64,000 nucleotides of DNA, taken from NCBI RefSeq assembly GCF_036014115.1, contig NZ_CP107913.1, forward strand, positions 9,318,501 to 9,382,500, in the 5' to 3' direction. Below the pieces are notes generated by a model. It made no database searches. It had not been told where the DNA came from and was given only the letters and a program-made list of their open reading frames with translations. This document shows, one piece after another, positions 39,509 through 49,179 of the stretch (the first letter of the stretch is position 1; the number at the start of each line of letters is the position of its first letter). Position numbers and translations under genes: made by a program. Source of the DNA: Streptomyces sp. NBC_00448. GTDB taxonomy: Bacteria > Actinomycetota > Actinomycetes > Streptomycetales > Streptomycetaceae.

Positions 39509-40912
39509 TCAGTCGCCCAGCCGGTCGATCTGCCGGATCTTGTTGGTGACGTCGAGCGCCGCGACCTTGTAACTCTCAGCAAGTGTCGGGTAGTTGAAGA
39601 CCGCGTCCACCAGGTAGTCGACGGTGCCGCCGCAGCCCATCACCGCGCTGCCGATGTGGATGAGTTCGGTGGCGCCGGTGCCGAAGCAGTGCACGCCCAG
39701 GAGCTTGCGGTCGGTGGGGGAGACCAGCAGCTTCAGCATGCCGTGCGCGTCGCCGATGATCTGGCCCCGGGCCAGCTCGCGGTAGCGGGACACCCCGACC
39801 TCGAACGGGACCGCCGCGTCGGTGAGTTGGTCCTCGGTACGGCCGATGAAGCTGATCTCGGGAATGGTGTAGATGCCGATCGGCTGGAGGTCGGGCATGC
39901 CGTGCACCGGCTCGTCGAAGGCGTGGTACGCGGCGGTGCGGCCCTGTTCCATCGAGGTCGCGGCGAGCGCCGGGAAGCCGATCACGTCGCCGACGGCGTA
40001 GATGTGCGGCACCGCGGTGCGGTAGTGCTCGTCCACCGAGATCCGGCCGCGCTTGTCCGCGCTCAACCCGGCCCGCTCCAGGCCGAGTCCGTCGGTCAGG
40101 CCCTGCCGGCCCGCGGAGTACATCACCGCGTCCGCGGCGATCTTCTTGCCGCTGGCGAGCACCGTGAGCGTGCCGTGCTCGTGCCGCTCCACGGCCGCGA
40201 CGGTCTCGCCGAAACGGAAGGTCACCGCGAGGTCCCGCAGGTGGTACTTGAGCGCCTCGACCACCTCGGCGTCGCAGAAGTCCAGCATGCCGTCGCGCTG
40301 TTCGACCACCGTGACCTTGCTGCCGAGGGCGGCGAACATCGAGGCGTACTCCATGCCGATCACCCCGGCGCCCACGATCACCATCGAGCGCGGCACCCGC
40401 TCCATGCTCAGCACGCTGTCGGAGTCCAGCACGGTGCGGTCGTCGAACTCCACGCTCGCCGGGCGGGCCGGGCGGGTGCCGGTGGCGACCACCACGAAGT
40501 CCGCGGTCACCGCCCGCTCGCGGCCGGCGGCGTCGGTGACGGCGACGGTGTGCTCGTCGAGGAAGCGGCCGGTGCCGGGCAGCAGCGGCACCTGGTTGCG
40601 GCTGAGCTGGCTGCGGATCACGTCGACCTCGCGGCCGACCACGTGCTCGGTCCTGGAGGTCAGGTCGCCGATGGTGATGTCGTCCTTGAGCCGGTAGCTC
40701 TGCCCGTACATGTCCCGCTGGTTGAGGCCGGTGAGGTAGAGCACCGCCTCGCGGAGCGTCTTGGACGGGATGGTGCCGGTGTGCAGGGACACCCCGCCCA
40801 GCGTCTGCGGGCGGTCCACGATCGCCGCCCGTCTGCCGAGTTTGGCCGCGGCGATCGCCGCCTTCTGCCCGCCGGGACCGGAACCTATGACCAGTATGTC
40901 GTAGTCGCGCAC
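39509..40912 (-). CDS. sthA: Soluble pyridine nucleotide transhydrogenase
   Basis: 467 residues, GTG start 40912. Moves hydride between NADPH and NAD+ (Si-specific, FAD enzyme), balancing the two pools. FAD fingerprint GSGPGG at 10-15, second Rossmann VIVGAGVIGMEYAS, HIYAVGDVIGFPALA for FAD, and the C-terminal dimer domain VHCFGTGATELIHIG. The redox-active CxxxxC of lipoamide or glutathione reductases is absent: the segment reads VSLHTGTIPSKTL, as expected for SthA. The NADPH-producing 6-phosphogluconate dehydrogenase lies at 17.7 kb. Confidence 0.93.
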   Translation of the reverse strand: MRDYDILVIGSGPGGQKAAIAAAKLGRRAAIVDRPQTLGGVSLHTGTIPSKTLREAVLYLTGLNQRDMYGQSYRLKDDITIGDLTSRTEHVVGREVDVIRSQLSRNQVPLLPGTGRFLDEHTVAVTDAAGRERAVTADFVVVATGTRPARPASVEFDDRTVLDSDSVLSMERVPRSMVIVGAGVIGMEYASMFAALGSKVTVVEQRDGMLDFCDAEVVEALKYHLRDLAVTFRFGETVAAVERHEHGTLTVLASGKKIAADAVMYSAGRQGLTDGLGLERAGLSADKRGRISVDEHYRTAVPHIYAVGDVIGFPALAATSMEQGRTAAYHAFDEPVHGMPDLQPIGIYTIPEISFIGRTEDQLTDAAVPFEVGVSRYRELARGQIIGDAHGMLKLLVSPTDRKLLGVHCFGTGATELIHIGSAVMGCGGTVDYLVDAVFNYPTLAESYKVAALDVTNKIRQIDRLGD

Positions 40913-41143
40913 CCGCAGAGTCTGTCATCGCCGCCACGGCACCGGAAGGCGTGGGAGACGGCGGTTCGGTGACGTTCCGACGCGCGCGGCCCGCGGGTGC
41001 GGTCCACCGGCGACGCGCATGGGCGCCCCTCACCGGCAAGGTCCGCCCGCGGGGCCCGCCGCCGCCCGCCGCCGCCCGCCATGAAAGCGCCGCCGCCGGG
41101 CACACGACCGGCACACGGAGCGTGGCGTGGCGGAAGGAGCACT

Positions 41144-42349
41144 GTGGCGAGAAGCAGGGGCACGGCCGGGCGGGCCGAGCCGACCGAGCGGGCGGCCGAG
41201 CCGGAGACCGGGCGACCCGGGCGGGTCACGCGCGCCAAGCCGTCCAAGCGGCCCAAGCCGTCCAAGCGGTCCGCGCCGTCCTCGACGGCCGCACCCCGCA
41301 CCGGCCTGCGCCGCACCCGCGCCGTGTGGAGGTTCGGCCGCACCCTGGTCCGGGCGCTGGCCGCCTCATGGGACAAGGACGTCACCGAGCGCGCCGCGGC
41401 CCTGACCTACTACGCGGTGCTCGCGCTCTTCCCCGCGCTGCTGATGACGGTGTCGCTGCTGGGCATGGCCGGCGGGCCCTCGGAGAGCAGCCTGGCCGCG
41501 GGCGTCACCACGCTGCTGCCCGCCGAGTCGCGGCCCGTGGTGGCGTCGGCGCTCCAGGACATGGCGCAGGACCACCGCGCGACCCTGTCGCTGGCGATAG
41601 GAGGCGGCCTGGGCGCCATGTGGTCGGCGTCCAGCTACGCGGCGGTCTTCCGGCGTGCCCTGCACACCATGTACGGCTCCGACGAGCGGCGGCCGGCCTG
41701 GCGCACCGGCCCGCGGGTCGTGCTGACCTCCCTGACGCTGCTGGTGCTGCTGGTGGCGAGCGCGGTCTGCCTGGTGGTCACCGGCGCGATCGCGCACCGT
41801 ACCGGCTCGGTGCTGCACATGAGCGGGCCCGCGCAGGCGGCGTGGCGCGGCATGCGCTGGCCGCTGCTGCTGGCGGTGGCCGCCGCGCTGGTCCTGGTGC
41901 TCTTCCGCACCGGCCCGCGCGGCACCCGGTCGCTGCGCGCGATGGCGCCCGGCGGCGCGCTCGCGGTGGGACTGTGGCTGTCCGGCTCGGCCGGATTCGC
42001 CGTCTACACCGCGCACATGGGGACGTACAACCGCCTCTACGGGCCGCTGGCCGGCACGGTGATCTTCCTGGTCTGGCTGTGGTTCTCCAACCTGGCGCTG
42101 ATGATCGGCGCCCACTTCAACGTCGAGCACGCGCGGGCCAGGGCGGCCCGGGCCGCCGCCGCGAAGACGGCCGCGGGCGGCGGCACGGACGGTACGGATG
42201 GCACGGGCACCGCGGACAGCACGGACGGCGGGGCCGCGGCGGGCACCGGTCCAGGCTCGCGCGACGGGAGCGGCGCGGTCGCCCTTCCCGGGACCAACGC
42301 CCGCCCGCACCCGCCCGGCGGCACCGCCGTCGCGGCCACCGACCGGTGA
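41144..42349 (+). CDS. YihY/BrkB family membrane protein
   Basis: 401 residues. GTG 41144 follows GGAAGGAGC ideally. A basic, disordered N-terminus of about 65 residues precedes six membrane helices with family signatures: DKDVTERAAALTYYAVLALF, SLAIGGGLGAMWSASSYAAV, and YNRLYGPLAGTVIFLVWLWF. The C-terminal tail (about 55 residues) is Gly/Asp/Thr-rich and repetitive. The family was once annotated as RNase BN and now counts as membrane proteins of unknown transport role. A CorA gene follows 130 bp downstream. Confidence 0.88.
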   Translation: MARSRGTAGRAEPTERAAEPETGRPGRVTRAKPSKRPKPSKRSAPSSTAAPRTGLRRTRAVWRFGRTLVRALAASWDKDVTERAAALTYYAVLALFPALLMTVSLLGMAGGPSESSLAAGVTTLLPAESRPVVASALQDMAQDHRATLSLAIGGGLGAMWSASSYAAVFRRALHTMYGSDERRPAWRTGPRVVLTSLTLLVLLVASAVCLVVTGAIAHRTGSVLHMSGPAQAAWRGMRWPLLLAVAAALVLVLFRTGPRGTRSLRAMAPGGALAVGLWLSGSAGFAVYTAHMGTYNRLYGPLAGTVIFLVWLWFSNLALMIGAHFNVEHARARAARAAAAKTAAGGGTDGTDGTGTADSTDGGAAAGTGPGSRDGSGAVALPGTNARPHPPGGTAVAATDR

Positions 42350-42479
42350 GCGTCCCCGGCGACGGGCCCGAGCCGACCGCCCCCACGGCAGCGCGGCGCC
42401 CCGCCCCCACGGCAGTGCGGCGCTCGCCGACAGGCCCGTGGGTGATAGATCCGCGGGCCGCCGAGGAAGGAATGTGCAC

Positions 42480-43463
42480 GTGATCGTCGACTGCGCCATC
42501 TACCAGGACGGCCGCCGCACCCATACCCCGGACGACCTGTCCGACGCGCTGGACCAGGCCCGCGCGCAGGGCGACTCCTTCGTGTGGGTCGGCGTGCACG
42601 ACCCGACCGAGGCCGAGTTCGCCGGCATCGCCGCGGAGTTCGGGCTGCACCCGCTGGCGGTCGAGGACGTGCTCAAGGCCCATCAGCGGCCCAAGCTGGA
42701 GATCTACCCCGACGCGCTGTTCGCCGTGGTCCGGCCGCTGCGCTACCACGACGACAGCGGCACGGTCAGCGCCAGCGAGCTGATGGTCTTCATCGGCGAC
42801 GCGTTCGTGGTGACCGTCCGGCACGGCGAGGCCGCCACGGCCGCCGAGGTGCGCGCCGGGCTGGAGGACAGGCCGTCGGTGCTCAAGCACGGCCCGGTCG
42901 CGGTGCTCTACGCGATCTGCGACAGCGTCGTGGACGACTACCTCGAGGTCGCCGCGGAGCTCCAGGTGGACCTGGAGGAGCTGGAGGAGAAGGTGTTCGC
43001 GCCGATCGGCGGCGACTCGGCGCGCGTCGCCGCGACGATCTACGAGTTCAAGCGGCAGGTGATGGAGTTCCGGCGGGCCAGCGGCCCGCTCGCCGAGCCG
43101 ATGGCGCGGATGGCCGCGGGCGGGATGCCGTACACCCCCCGGCGTACCCAGCCGTTCTTCCGCGACGTCGCCGACCACCTCACCCGGGTCGCCGACGCCG
43201 GGGAGTCCCTGGACCGGCTGCTGTCCGACATCCTCGCCGCGCACCTCACCCAGGTCGGCGTGCGGCAGAACGACGACATGCGCAAGATCTCCGCCTGGGC
43301 GGCCATGGCCGCGGTGCCCACGATGATCGCCGGGATCTACGGGATGAACTTCCACCACATGCCGGAACTGCGCCAGGTCTGGGGCTATCCGGCGGTGCTC
43401 GCACTGATGGTCACGGTCGTCCTGGTGCTCTACCGGCTCTTCAAGCGCCGCGGCTGGCTGTGA
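42480..43463 (+). CDS. corA: CorA-type Mg2+/Co2+ channel
   Basis: 327 residues, forming a homopentameric magnesium channel. A long cytoplasmic domain ends in two membrane helices; the first is preceded by the defining GMN motif (IAGIYGMNFHHMPEL). The basic C-terminal RLFKRRGWL matches the family. GTG 42480 (MIVDCAIYQDG) is chosen with GAGGAAGG 9 nt upstream; another GTG lies 6 nt earlier. It is convergent with the GH65 gene. Confidence 0.93.
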   Translation: MIVDCAIYQDGRRTHTPDDLSDALDQARAQGDSFVWVGVHDPTEAEFAGIAAEFGLHPLAVEDVLKAHQRPKLEIYPDALFAVVRPLRYHDDSGTVSASELMVFIGDAFVVTVRHGEAATAAEVRAGLEDRPSVLKHGPVAVLYAICDSVVDDYLEVAAELQVDLEELEEKVFAPIGGDSARVAATIYEFKRQVMEFRRASGPLAEPMARMAAGGMPYTPRRTQPFFRDVADHLTRVADAGESLDRLLSDILAAHLTQVGVRQNDDMRKISAWAAMAAVPTMIAGIYGMNFHHMPELRQVWGYPAVLALMVTVVLVLYRLFKRRGWL

Positions 43464-43557
43464 CAGCGGGGGTGGGGACCACGCACCCCCGGCCCCACCC
43501 TTGCCCGCCGAGGCCGCCACGTCAGCGGCCAGCGGCCCCGGCACCTGCTGACGGCCC

Positions 43558-45930
43558 CTACTTCTGCGGCCCCGGCGCCTGCTTGCGGCGCCTCGGCGCG
43601 CGCCCCGGCGGCTGCCTCGGCGGCTCGCGGTGGGTGATCCCCGGCAGGTCCTGCACCACCGGCCGCTCGGTGGTGAGCGTGAACGGCTTCTCGTAGTGCA
43701 GGATCTCGATCGGCGCGCCGTCGGCGAGGGAGTACGTCGCCGAGGTCCGCTTCACCTCCACCCGCAGCCGCCGGCCGCGGAAGTCCAGCCGGAAGGCGAT
43801 CCTGCTGAGCGCGTCCGGCAGCCGCGGCGCGAACCGGATCGAGTCCCCGTTGAACAGCCGCATCCCGCCGAACCCGGCCACCAGCGCCGTCCAGGTGCCC
43901 GCCAGCGCCGCGATGTGCAGACCGTCGCGGGCGTTGTTCTCCAGGTCCTCCAGGTCCATCATCGCCGACTCGCCCAGGTAGTCGTAGGCGAGCTGGAGGT
44001 GCCCGACCTCCGCCGCGATCACCGACTGGCAGTACGCCGACAGCGACGAGTCCCGCACCGTCAGCGGTTCGTAGTAGGCGAAGCCGCGCGCCTTCTCCTC
44101 GGCGGTGAAGGCGTCCCCGCGCAGGTACATCGCCAGTACCAGGTCGGCCTGCTTGACCACCTGCTTGCGGTACAGGTCGAAGTACGGGTAGTGCAGCAGC
44201 AGCGGGTAGCGATCGGGGTCGGCGCTCTCGAAGTCCCAGCGCTGGTGCCGGGTGAAACCGGCGGACTGCTCGTGCACCCGCAGGTCCTTGTCGAAGGGCA
44301 CCGTCATCGCCGAGGCCGCGTCCCGCCAGGCGGCGGTCTCCTCGTCGGTGATCTCCAGCGCGGCGGCGTGCCGCGGATGGCGCTCGGCGGCGTCGGCGGC
44401 GGCCACCAGGTTCGCCTGCGCCATCAGGTTGGTGTACACGTTGTCGTCGCAGACCGCGCTGTACTCGTCGGGCCCGGTCACGCCGTCGATGTGGAAGGCG
44501 CCCGAGTGGTCGTGGTGGCCGAGCGACCGCCACAGCCGGGCGGTCTCCGTGAGGATTTCCAGCCCGGTCTCGGCCTCGAACTCGTCGTCGCCGGTGGTCG
44601 CGACGTAGCGCACCACCGCGTCGGCGATGTCCGCGTTCACATGGAAGGCGGCGGTGCCGGCCGGCCAGTAGCTCGACGCCTCGTCGCCGTTGATGGTGCG
44701 CCAGGGGAACGTGGCGCCGGCCAGGCCGAGTTGGGCGGCCCGCTCGCGCGCGGCCGGCAGCGTGTTGTGCCGCCACCGCAGCACCTCGGAGGCGGCCTGC
44801 GGCGCGGTGAACGTCAGCAGCGGCAGCACGAACGTCTCCGCGTCCCAGAACGTGTGCCCGTCGTAGCCGGAGCCGGTCAGGCCCTTGGCGGGGATCGCCC
44901 GCTGCTCGGCGCGGGCGGCGGTCTGCAGCACGTGGAACAGCGCGAAGCGGACCGCCTGCTGGATCTCGGTGTCGCCGTCGACCTCGACGTCGGCCCGCTC
45001 CCAGAAGTCGTCCAGGTACTCGCGCTGCTGGTCCAGCAGGCCCTGCCAGCCGGTGTCGCGCGCGCCCACCAGCGCCGCGTCGGCCTGGTCGCGCAGCGCG
45101 GGCAGCGAGCGCGTCGCCGACCAGCCGTAGGCGACGAACTTCTCCAGCCGCAGCCGCTCGCCCTTCTCCAGCACGGCGGTGACGGTCAGCCGGCTGATGT
45201 CGTCCCCGGACTCCGAGGAGATCTGGGTGGTGGCCCGCGGCCCGTCCACCCGGTGGTCGGCGGCCGCCGCGACCCGCAGCTCGCTGCGGGTGGTGGAGTG
45301 GATCAGCCCCAGCCGGGTGCCGCCGGCGAAGTGCTCCTCGGAGACCAGCGGCGACTCCAGCGCCGCCGCCACCCGCGGGTCGCCGGTGGCCCGCGGGATC
45401 TCCTCGTTGGCCGCCAGCTCCGACTGCACCACCACCCGCACCTGCTCGTCCAGCGGCTCCACCTCGTAGGAGATCGTCGCCACCGCGCGCTGCCGGAAGG
45501 AGATCATCCGCACCGAGCGCACCCGCACCGCCCGCCCGGCCGGCGACACCCACACGCACTCGCGGCGCAGCACCCCGGCCCGCATGTCCAGCTCGCGCAC
45601 GTGCGAGCGGGTGGTGCCGTACCGCAGGTCGAACGGCTCGTCGTCCACCAGCAGCCGGATCAGCTTGCCGTTGGTGACGTTGATGACGGTCTGGCCGGAC
45701 TCCGGGTAGCCGAAGCCGGCCTCCGCGTACGGTAGCGGGTGCAGTTCGTGCAGGCCGTTGAGGTACGACCCCGGCAGGCCGTTCGGCTCGCCCTCGTCGA
45801 GGTTGCCGCGCCAGCCGATGTGCCCGTTGGACAGGGCGAAGACCGACTCGCTCTGCGGCAGCAGTTCCAGGTTCAGTTCGCACTCGCGCAGTGACCACGG
45901 CGCGACCTCGTAGGCGGGATCGGTGATCAC
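43558..45930 (-). CDS. GH65 disaccharide phosphorylase
   Basis: 790 residues. Family 65 (maltose/trehalose/kojibiose phosphorylase type): N-terminal beta-sandwich (ESVFALSNGHIGWRGNLDEG), (alpha/alpha)6 barrel, and C-terminal beta domain. The catalytic acid lies in DGVTGPDEYSAVCDDN; RFALFHVLQTAARAEQRAIP and YDGHTFWDAETFVLP are further signatures. The reaction is inverting phosphorolysis to beta-glucose 1-phosphate. The start GTG overlaps the stop of the beta-phosphoglucomutase gene (GTGA), as in the Rv3400-Rv3401 pair of M. tuberculosis, so substrate flow to glucose 6-phosphate is supported. Which disaccharide is used cannot be told. Confidence 0.9.
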   Translation of the reverse strand: MITDPAYEVAPWSLRECELNLELLPQSESVFALSNGHIGWRGNLDEGEPNGLPGSYLNGLHELHPLPYAEAGFGYPESGQTVINVTNGKLIRLLVDDEPFDLRYGTTRSHVRELDMRAGVLRRECVWVSPAGRAVRVRSVRMISFRQRAVATISYEVEPLDEQVRVVVQSELAANEEIPRATGDPRVAAALESPLVSEEHFAGGTRLGLIHSTTRSELRVAAAADHRVDGPRATTQISSESGDDISRLTVTAVLEKGERLRLEKFVAYGWSATRSLPALRDQADAALVGARDTGWQGLLDQQREYLDDFWERADVEVDGDTEIQQAVRFALFHVLQTAARAEQRAIPAKGLTGSGYDGHTFWDAETFVLPLLTFTAPQAASEVLRWRHNTLPAARERAAQLGLAGATFPWRTINGDEASSYWPAGTAAFHVNADIADAVVRYVATTGDDEFEAETGLEILTETARLWRSLGHHDHSGAFHIDGVTGPDEYSAVCDDNVYTNLMAQANLVAAADAAERHPRHAAALEITDEETAAWRDAASAMTVPFDKDLRVHEQSAGFTRHQRWDFESADPDRYPLLLHYPYFDLYRKQVVKQADLVLAMYLRGDAFTAEEKARGFAYYEPLTVRDSSLSAYCQSVIAAEVGHLQLAYDYLGESAMMDLEDLENNARDGLHIAALAGTWTALVAGFGGMRLFNGDSIRFAPRLPDALSRIAFRLDFRGRRLRVEVKRTSATYSLADGAPIEILHYEKPFTLTTERPVVQDLPGITHREPPRQPPGRAPRRRKQAPGPQK

Positions 45931-46670
45931 GCGCTCCTCCCGATCAGGTCGGCCAGATCCTTCACCACGGTGTCGGCGCCGTGCTTGCGCAGCTCGTCGG
46001 CCTGCCCGACCCGGTCCACGCCGACCACGTACCCGAAGCTGCCCTCCCGCCCGGCGTCCATCCCGACCAGCGCGTCCTCGAAGACCGCCGCCTGACCGGG
46101 GTCGAAGCCGAGCTGCTGGGCCGCGGCCAGGTAGGTGTCGGGCTTCGGCTTGCCGCGCAGCCCCTGGTCCTTGGCGGTCACGCCGTCCACCCGCACGTCC
46201 ATCAGGTGCTCGATGCCCGCGGAGACCAGCACGTCGCGGGTGTTCGCGCTGGAGGACACCACCGCGGTGCGCAGCCCCGCCGCGCGTACCGCCGTCACGT
46301 AGCGCACCGAGCCCTCGTACGCGGTCACGCCGTCGGTGCGGATCTTCTCCAGCACCAGGTCGTTCTTGCGGTTGCCGAGGCCGTGCACGGTGAGCGCCGA
46401 CGGCGGGTCGTCGTCGTCGCCCTCGGGCAGTTCGATGTCGCGCGAGGCGAGGAAGGTCCGCACCCCGTCCGCGCGGGGCCGGCCGTCGACGTAGGTGTCG
46501 TAGTCCGCGGTGCTGTCGAACGGCCGGAAACCGTCGCCGTCCCGGTCGTGCAGGAAGGCGTCGAACATCTCCTTCCAGGCCGCGGCATGCACCAGCGCCG
46601 TCGGCGTCAGCACACCGTCGAGGTCGAAGAGGCAGGCACGTACTCTGCTCGGAAGGCCGATCTGCGTCAT
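45927..46670 (-). CDS. Beta-phosphoglucomutase family HAD protein
   Basis: 247 residues. HAD motif I FDLDGVLTPTA with D16 (nucleophile) and D18; motif II VVSSSANT; motif III lysine in GKPKPDTYLAAA; motif IV FEDALVGMDAGREG. The cap resembles beta-PGM, converting beta-glucose 1-phosphate to glucose 6-phosphate. ATG 46670 is used; ATG 46679 and 46703 are upstream alternatives. It is coupled to the GH65 gene downstream, which would supply its substrate. Confidence 0.88.
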   Translation of the reverse strand: MTQIGLPSRVRACLFDLDGVLTPTALVHAAAWKEMFDAFLHDRDGDGFRPFDSTADYDTYVDGRPRADGVRTFLASRDIELPEGDDDDPPSALTVHGLGNRKNDLVLEKIRTDGVTAYEGSVRYVTAVRAAGLRTAVVSSSANTRDVLVSAGIEHLMDVRVDGVTAKDQGLRGKPKPDTYLAAAQQLGFDPGQAAVFEDALVGMDAGREGSFGYVVGVDRVGQADELRKHGADTVVKDLADLIGRSA

Positions 46671-46788
46671 GCGCACCATGTGCCCCCATCCGGCGGTCGG
46701 CATGCCCGCTCCGGGCGAAGTCCCCCCGGCTCGCCGAACGGCCCGCCGCCCCGGGCCCGGGCGCGCCGAAACCGCCCGGAGCGGCAGG

Positions 46789-47454
46789 TCAGCCGCCGAG
46801 CCGGTTGATCTCCGGACTGTGCAGCACGTGCGGCCCCTGCCCGTCGAGCCGCGCCACCGCCAGCATCGCCCGGCCGAGCGCCTGCGTGGTCGTCACGTGC
46901 TTCGGCGCCACCCGGCGCAGCACCGGGTACAGCCGCGACGTCGCCTTGTACATCACGCGGTACCAGCCGGTGCGGGACCGCTCGCCGTGCAGCGGCTGAA
47001 TCCAGCCGGGCCGGAACATGTACGCCCGCATGTCCATCGCCAGCAGCGCGTTCTCGGTGCGCCCCTTGACCAGGGCCCAGCCCGAGCGGCCCTGCTCGGT
47101 GCTGTCGGTGCCCTCGCCGGAGACGTAGGTGAAGGTCAGCTCCGGGCGGCCGGCCGCGACCGTACGGGCGGCGGCGAGCGTGCAGTCGTAGGTGATCCGG
47201 GTGTAGTCCTGCTGGCTGTGTCCGGCCGCCGACACGCCCAGGCAGTAGAAGCAGGCGTCCGCGCCCGACAGTTCCCCGGCGACCGCCGAGAAGTCGGTGA
47301 AGTCGTCGTGGAAGACCTGCCGCAGCTTCGGGTCGGCGCGCTTCAGCGGGCTGCGGGCGACCGCGACCACCTCCGTCACGTCCGGGTCGAGCAGGCACTC
47401 CCGCAGGACGCCCTGCCCGACCATCCCCGAGGCACCGAAGAGGATCACCTTCAT
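46789..47454 (-). CDS. NAD(P)H-binding Rossmann oxidoreductase
   Basis: 221 residues. N-terminal MKVILFGASGMVGQGVLREC with the GxxGxxG pattern at 7-13, then VVAVARSPLK and FYCLGVSAAGHSQQDY. This belongs to the atypical short-chain dehydrogenase/NmrA-like group (NAD(P)H-binding, YwnB-like). The catalytic YxxxK is not obvious. It lies upstream of the HAD and GH65 genes in the same direction with a 118-bp gap, so operon membership is uncertain. Confidence 0.85.
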   Translation of the reverse strand: MKVILFGASGMVGQGVLRECLLDPDVTEVVAVARSPLKRADPKLRQVFHDDFTDFSAVAGELSGADACFYCLGVSAAGHSQQDYTRITYDCTLAAARTVAAGRPELTFTYVSGEGTDSTEQGRSGWALVKGRTENALLAMDMRAYMFRPGWIQPLHGERSRTGWYRVMYKATSRLYPVLRRVAPKHVTTTQALGRAMLAVARLDGQGPHVLHSPEINRLGG

Positions 47455-47785
47455 CGCCGGCCGTCGCCGCCTTCCGTCCGTCCCGCACCCGCCGTCGGCG
47501 GCCGCGCGGATCGCGCGGCGCCATCGGACAGTGTGCCGCACTCGGCGCCGCGGCGATCTTGCCGCTCCGTCAGGCGCCCTCCGTGGTCCGCCTTCGGGTT
47601 AACCCCCGGGCGAGGTACCGGCCTGCCGGATGGGGCGGCGGCGATCACCGCGCGAAGCTGGGGGAGGAGCCGCGCCGCGGGCAGGACCCGCGCCGACCCG
47701 CACGACCCGCACCGATCTGTACGTGCCCGCACGCATCCGTACGACCCGCACGCGCACAACAGCCGTACGACATCAGGGAGTCACC

Positions 47786-49075
47786 GTGCCCACTCGCCGC
47801 GCCACCGTTCTGTCGGCCGCCGCCGTCCTGCTCGCCGTCCCCGCGCGGGCGGTGGCGGCGCCGGGGCCCCGATCCGCACCGGGCACCGCGGGTGCGGGCG
47901 GATCGGCCGACGAGAGCGAGGCCGACGGCCGGCTGCGGCTGAAGCTGCCCGCGCCGAGCGGTCCCCACCCGGTCGGCACCCTGGCGCTGCGGCTGGTCGA
48001 CACCTCACGCCCGGACCCGTGGACCGGCGGACCGTATCGCGAGCTGATGGTGAGCGTCCGTTACCCGGCTCGCGCGATCCGCGGGTTCGCCGCCGCCCCG
48101 CAGATGCTGCCCGGGGAGGCGGCCGGCTGGACCGAGCTGAACAGCCTCTCCGACATCCCCGCGGACCGGGTGGACTGGGCCGCCACCCGCACCCACGCGC
48201 ACCAGGGCGCGCCGGCCGCGGTGGGGCCGTACCCGGTCGTGCTCTACTCGCCGGGCGCCGGCGACCCCCGCTCGCTGGGCAGCGTGCTGTGCGACGACCT
48301 CGCCTCGCGCGGCCACGTCGTCGTCATGGTCGACCACACCTACGACGCCTCCGCCGTCGAGTTCCCCGGCGGCCGGGTCGAACGCACGCTGCTGCCCGCG
48401 GAGTTCGCCAAGGCCGTACCCGATCCCGCGCACCCCGACCCGGTGAAGATCGCGGCGCTGCTGGAGAAGGTCGTCGCGGTGCGCGTCGCGGACGTCCGCT
48501 TCGTCCTCGACACGCTGCCCGGCGCGCTGCCGGCGCCGCTGCGCGCGGTGGCGGACTTCGCCCGGGTCGGGGCCTTCGGCCAGTCCGCGGGCGGCTTCAC
48601 CGCGCTCCAGGCCATGCACGACGACCGGCGCATCCACGCGGCCGCCGACTTCGACGGCGTCACCTCCTACGTCCAGGACGACGACCAGGACGGCTTCCCG
48701 TCCACCCTCACCACCGACGGGCTGGACCGGCCCTTCCTGCTGGTCGGCAAGGACGGCAACACCCCCGGCACGGTGCCCTGCTGGGGCGAGCTGGTCCGGC
48801 ACAGCCACGGCTGGCACCGCGCGCTCACGCTGCACGGCGCCGCGCACGGCACGTACACCGACGCGGTCGTCCTGGTGCCGCAGATCACCCGCCGGCTCGA
48901 CCTGCCGCGCGCCACCCTCACCGAGAACGTCGGCACGATCGCCACCCGGCGCGCCGTCACCGCCGACCGGACGCTGCTCGCCGCGTTCTTCGGCCGCTTC
49001 CTGAGCGACCGTGACGACCACGGCCTGCTCGACGGCCCCTCGCCGCGCCTGCCAGAGGTCCGCTTCGCCTCCTGA
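47786..49075 (+). CDS. Secreted alpha/beta hydrolase
   Basis: 429 residues from GTG 47786 (GGGAG upstream). Signal peptide MPTRRATVLSAAAVLLAVPA with an Ala-rich cleavage site. Alpha/beta-hydrolase with nucleophile elbow VGAFGQSAGGFTAL (Ser), oxyanion-type YSPGAGDPRS and a late HGAAHGTYTD histidine. The arrangement is that of PAF-acetylhydrolase/lipase-like secreted esterases in streptomycetes. Substrate not predicted. Confidence 0.88.
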   Translation: MPTRRATVLSAAAVLLAVPARAVAAPGPRSAPGTAGAGGSADESEADGRLRLKLPAPSGPHPVGTLALRLVDTSRPDPWTGGPYRELMVSVRYPARAIRGFAAAPQMLPGEAAGWTELNSLSDIPADRVDWAATRTHAHQGAPAAVGPYPVVLYSPGAGDPRSLGSVLCDDLASRGHVVVMVDHTYDASAVEFPGGRVERTLLPAEFAKAVPDPAHPDPVKIAALLEKVVAVRVADVRFVLDTLPGALPAPLRAVADFARVGAFGQSAGGFTALQAMHDDRRIHAAADFDGVTSYVQDDDQDGFPSTLTTDGLDRPFLLVGKDGNTPGTVPCWGELVRHSHGWHRALTLHGAAHGTYTDAVVLVPQITRRLDLPRATLTENVGTIATRRAVTADRTLLAAFFGRFLSDRDDHGLLDGPSPRLPEVRFAS

Positions 49076-49179
49076 CCGCGGGCTGAACGGGCTGAACGGG
49101 CCGGCCCGCCGTGCGGATCGGTGTGCGCGGCGGGCCGGAACCCTGGCGTCCGCCGGCCGGTTCCCGCCAGGATGGCGCC

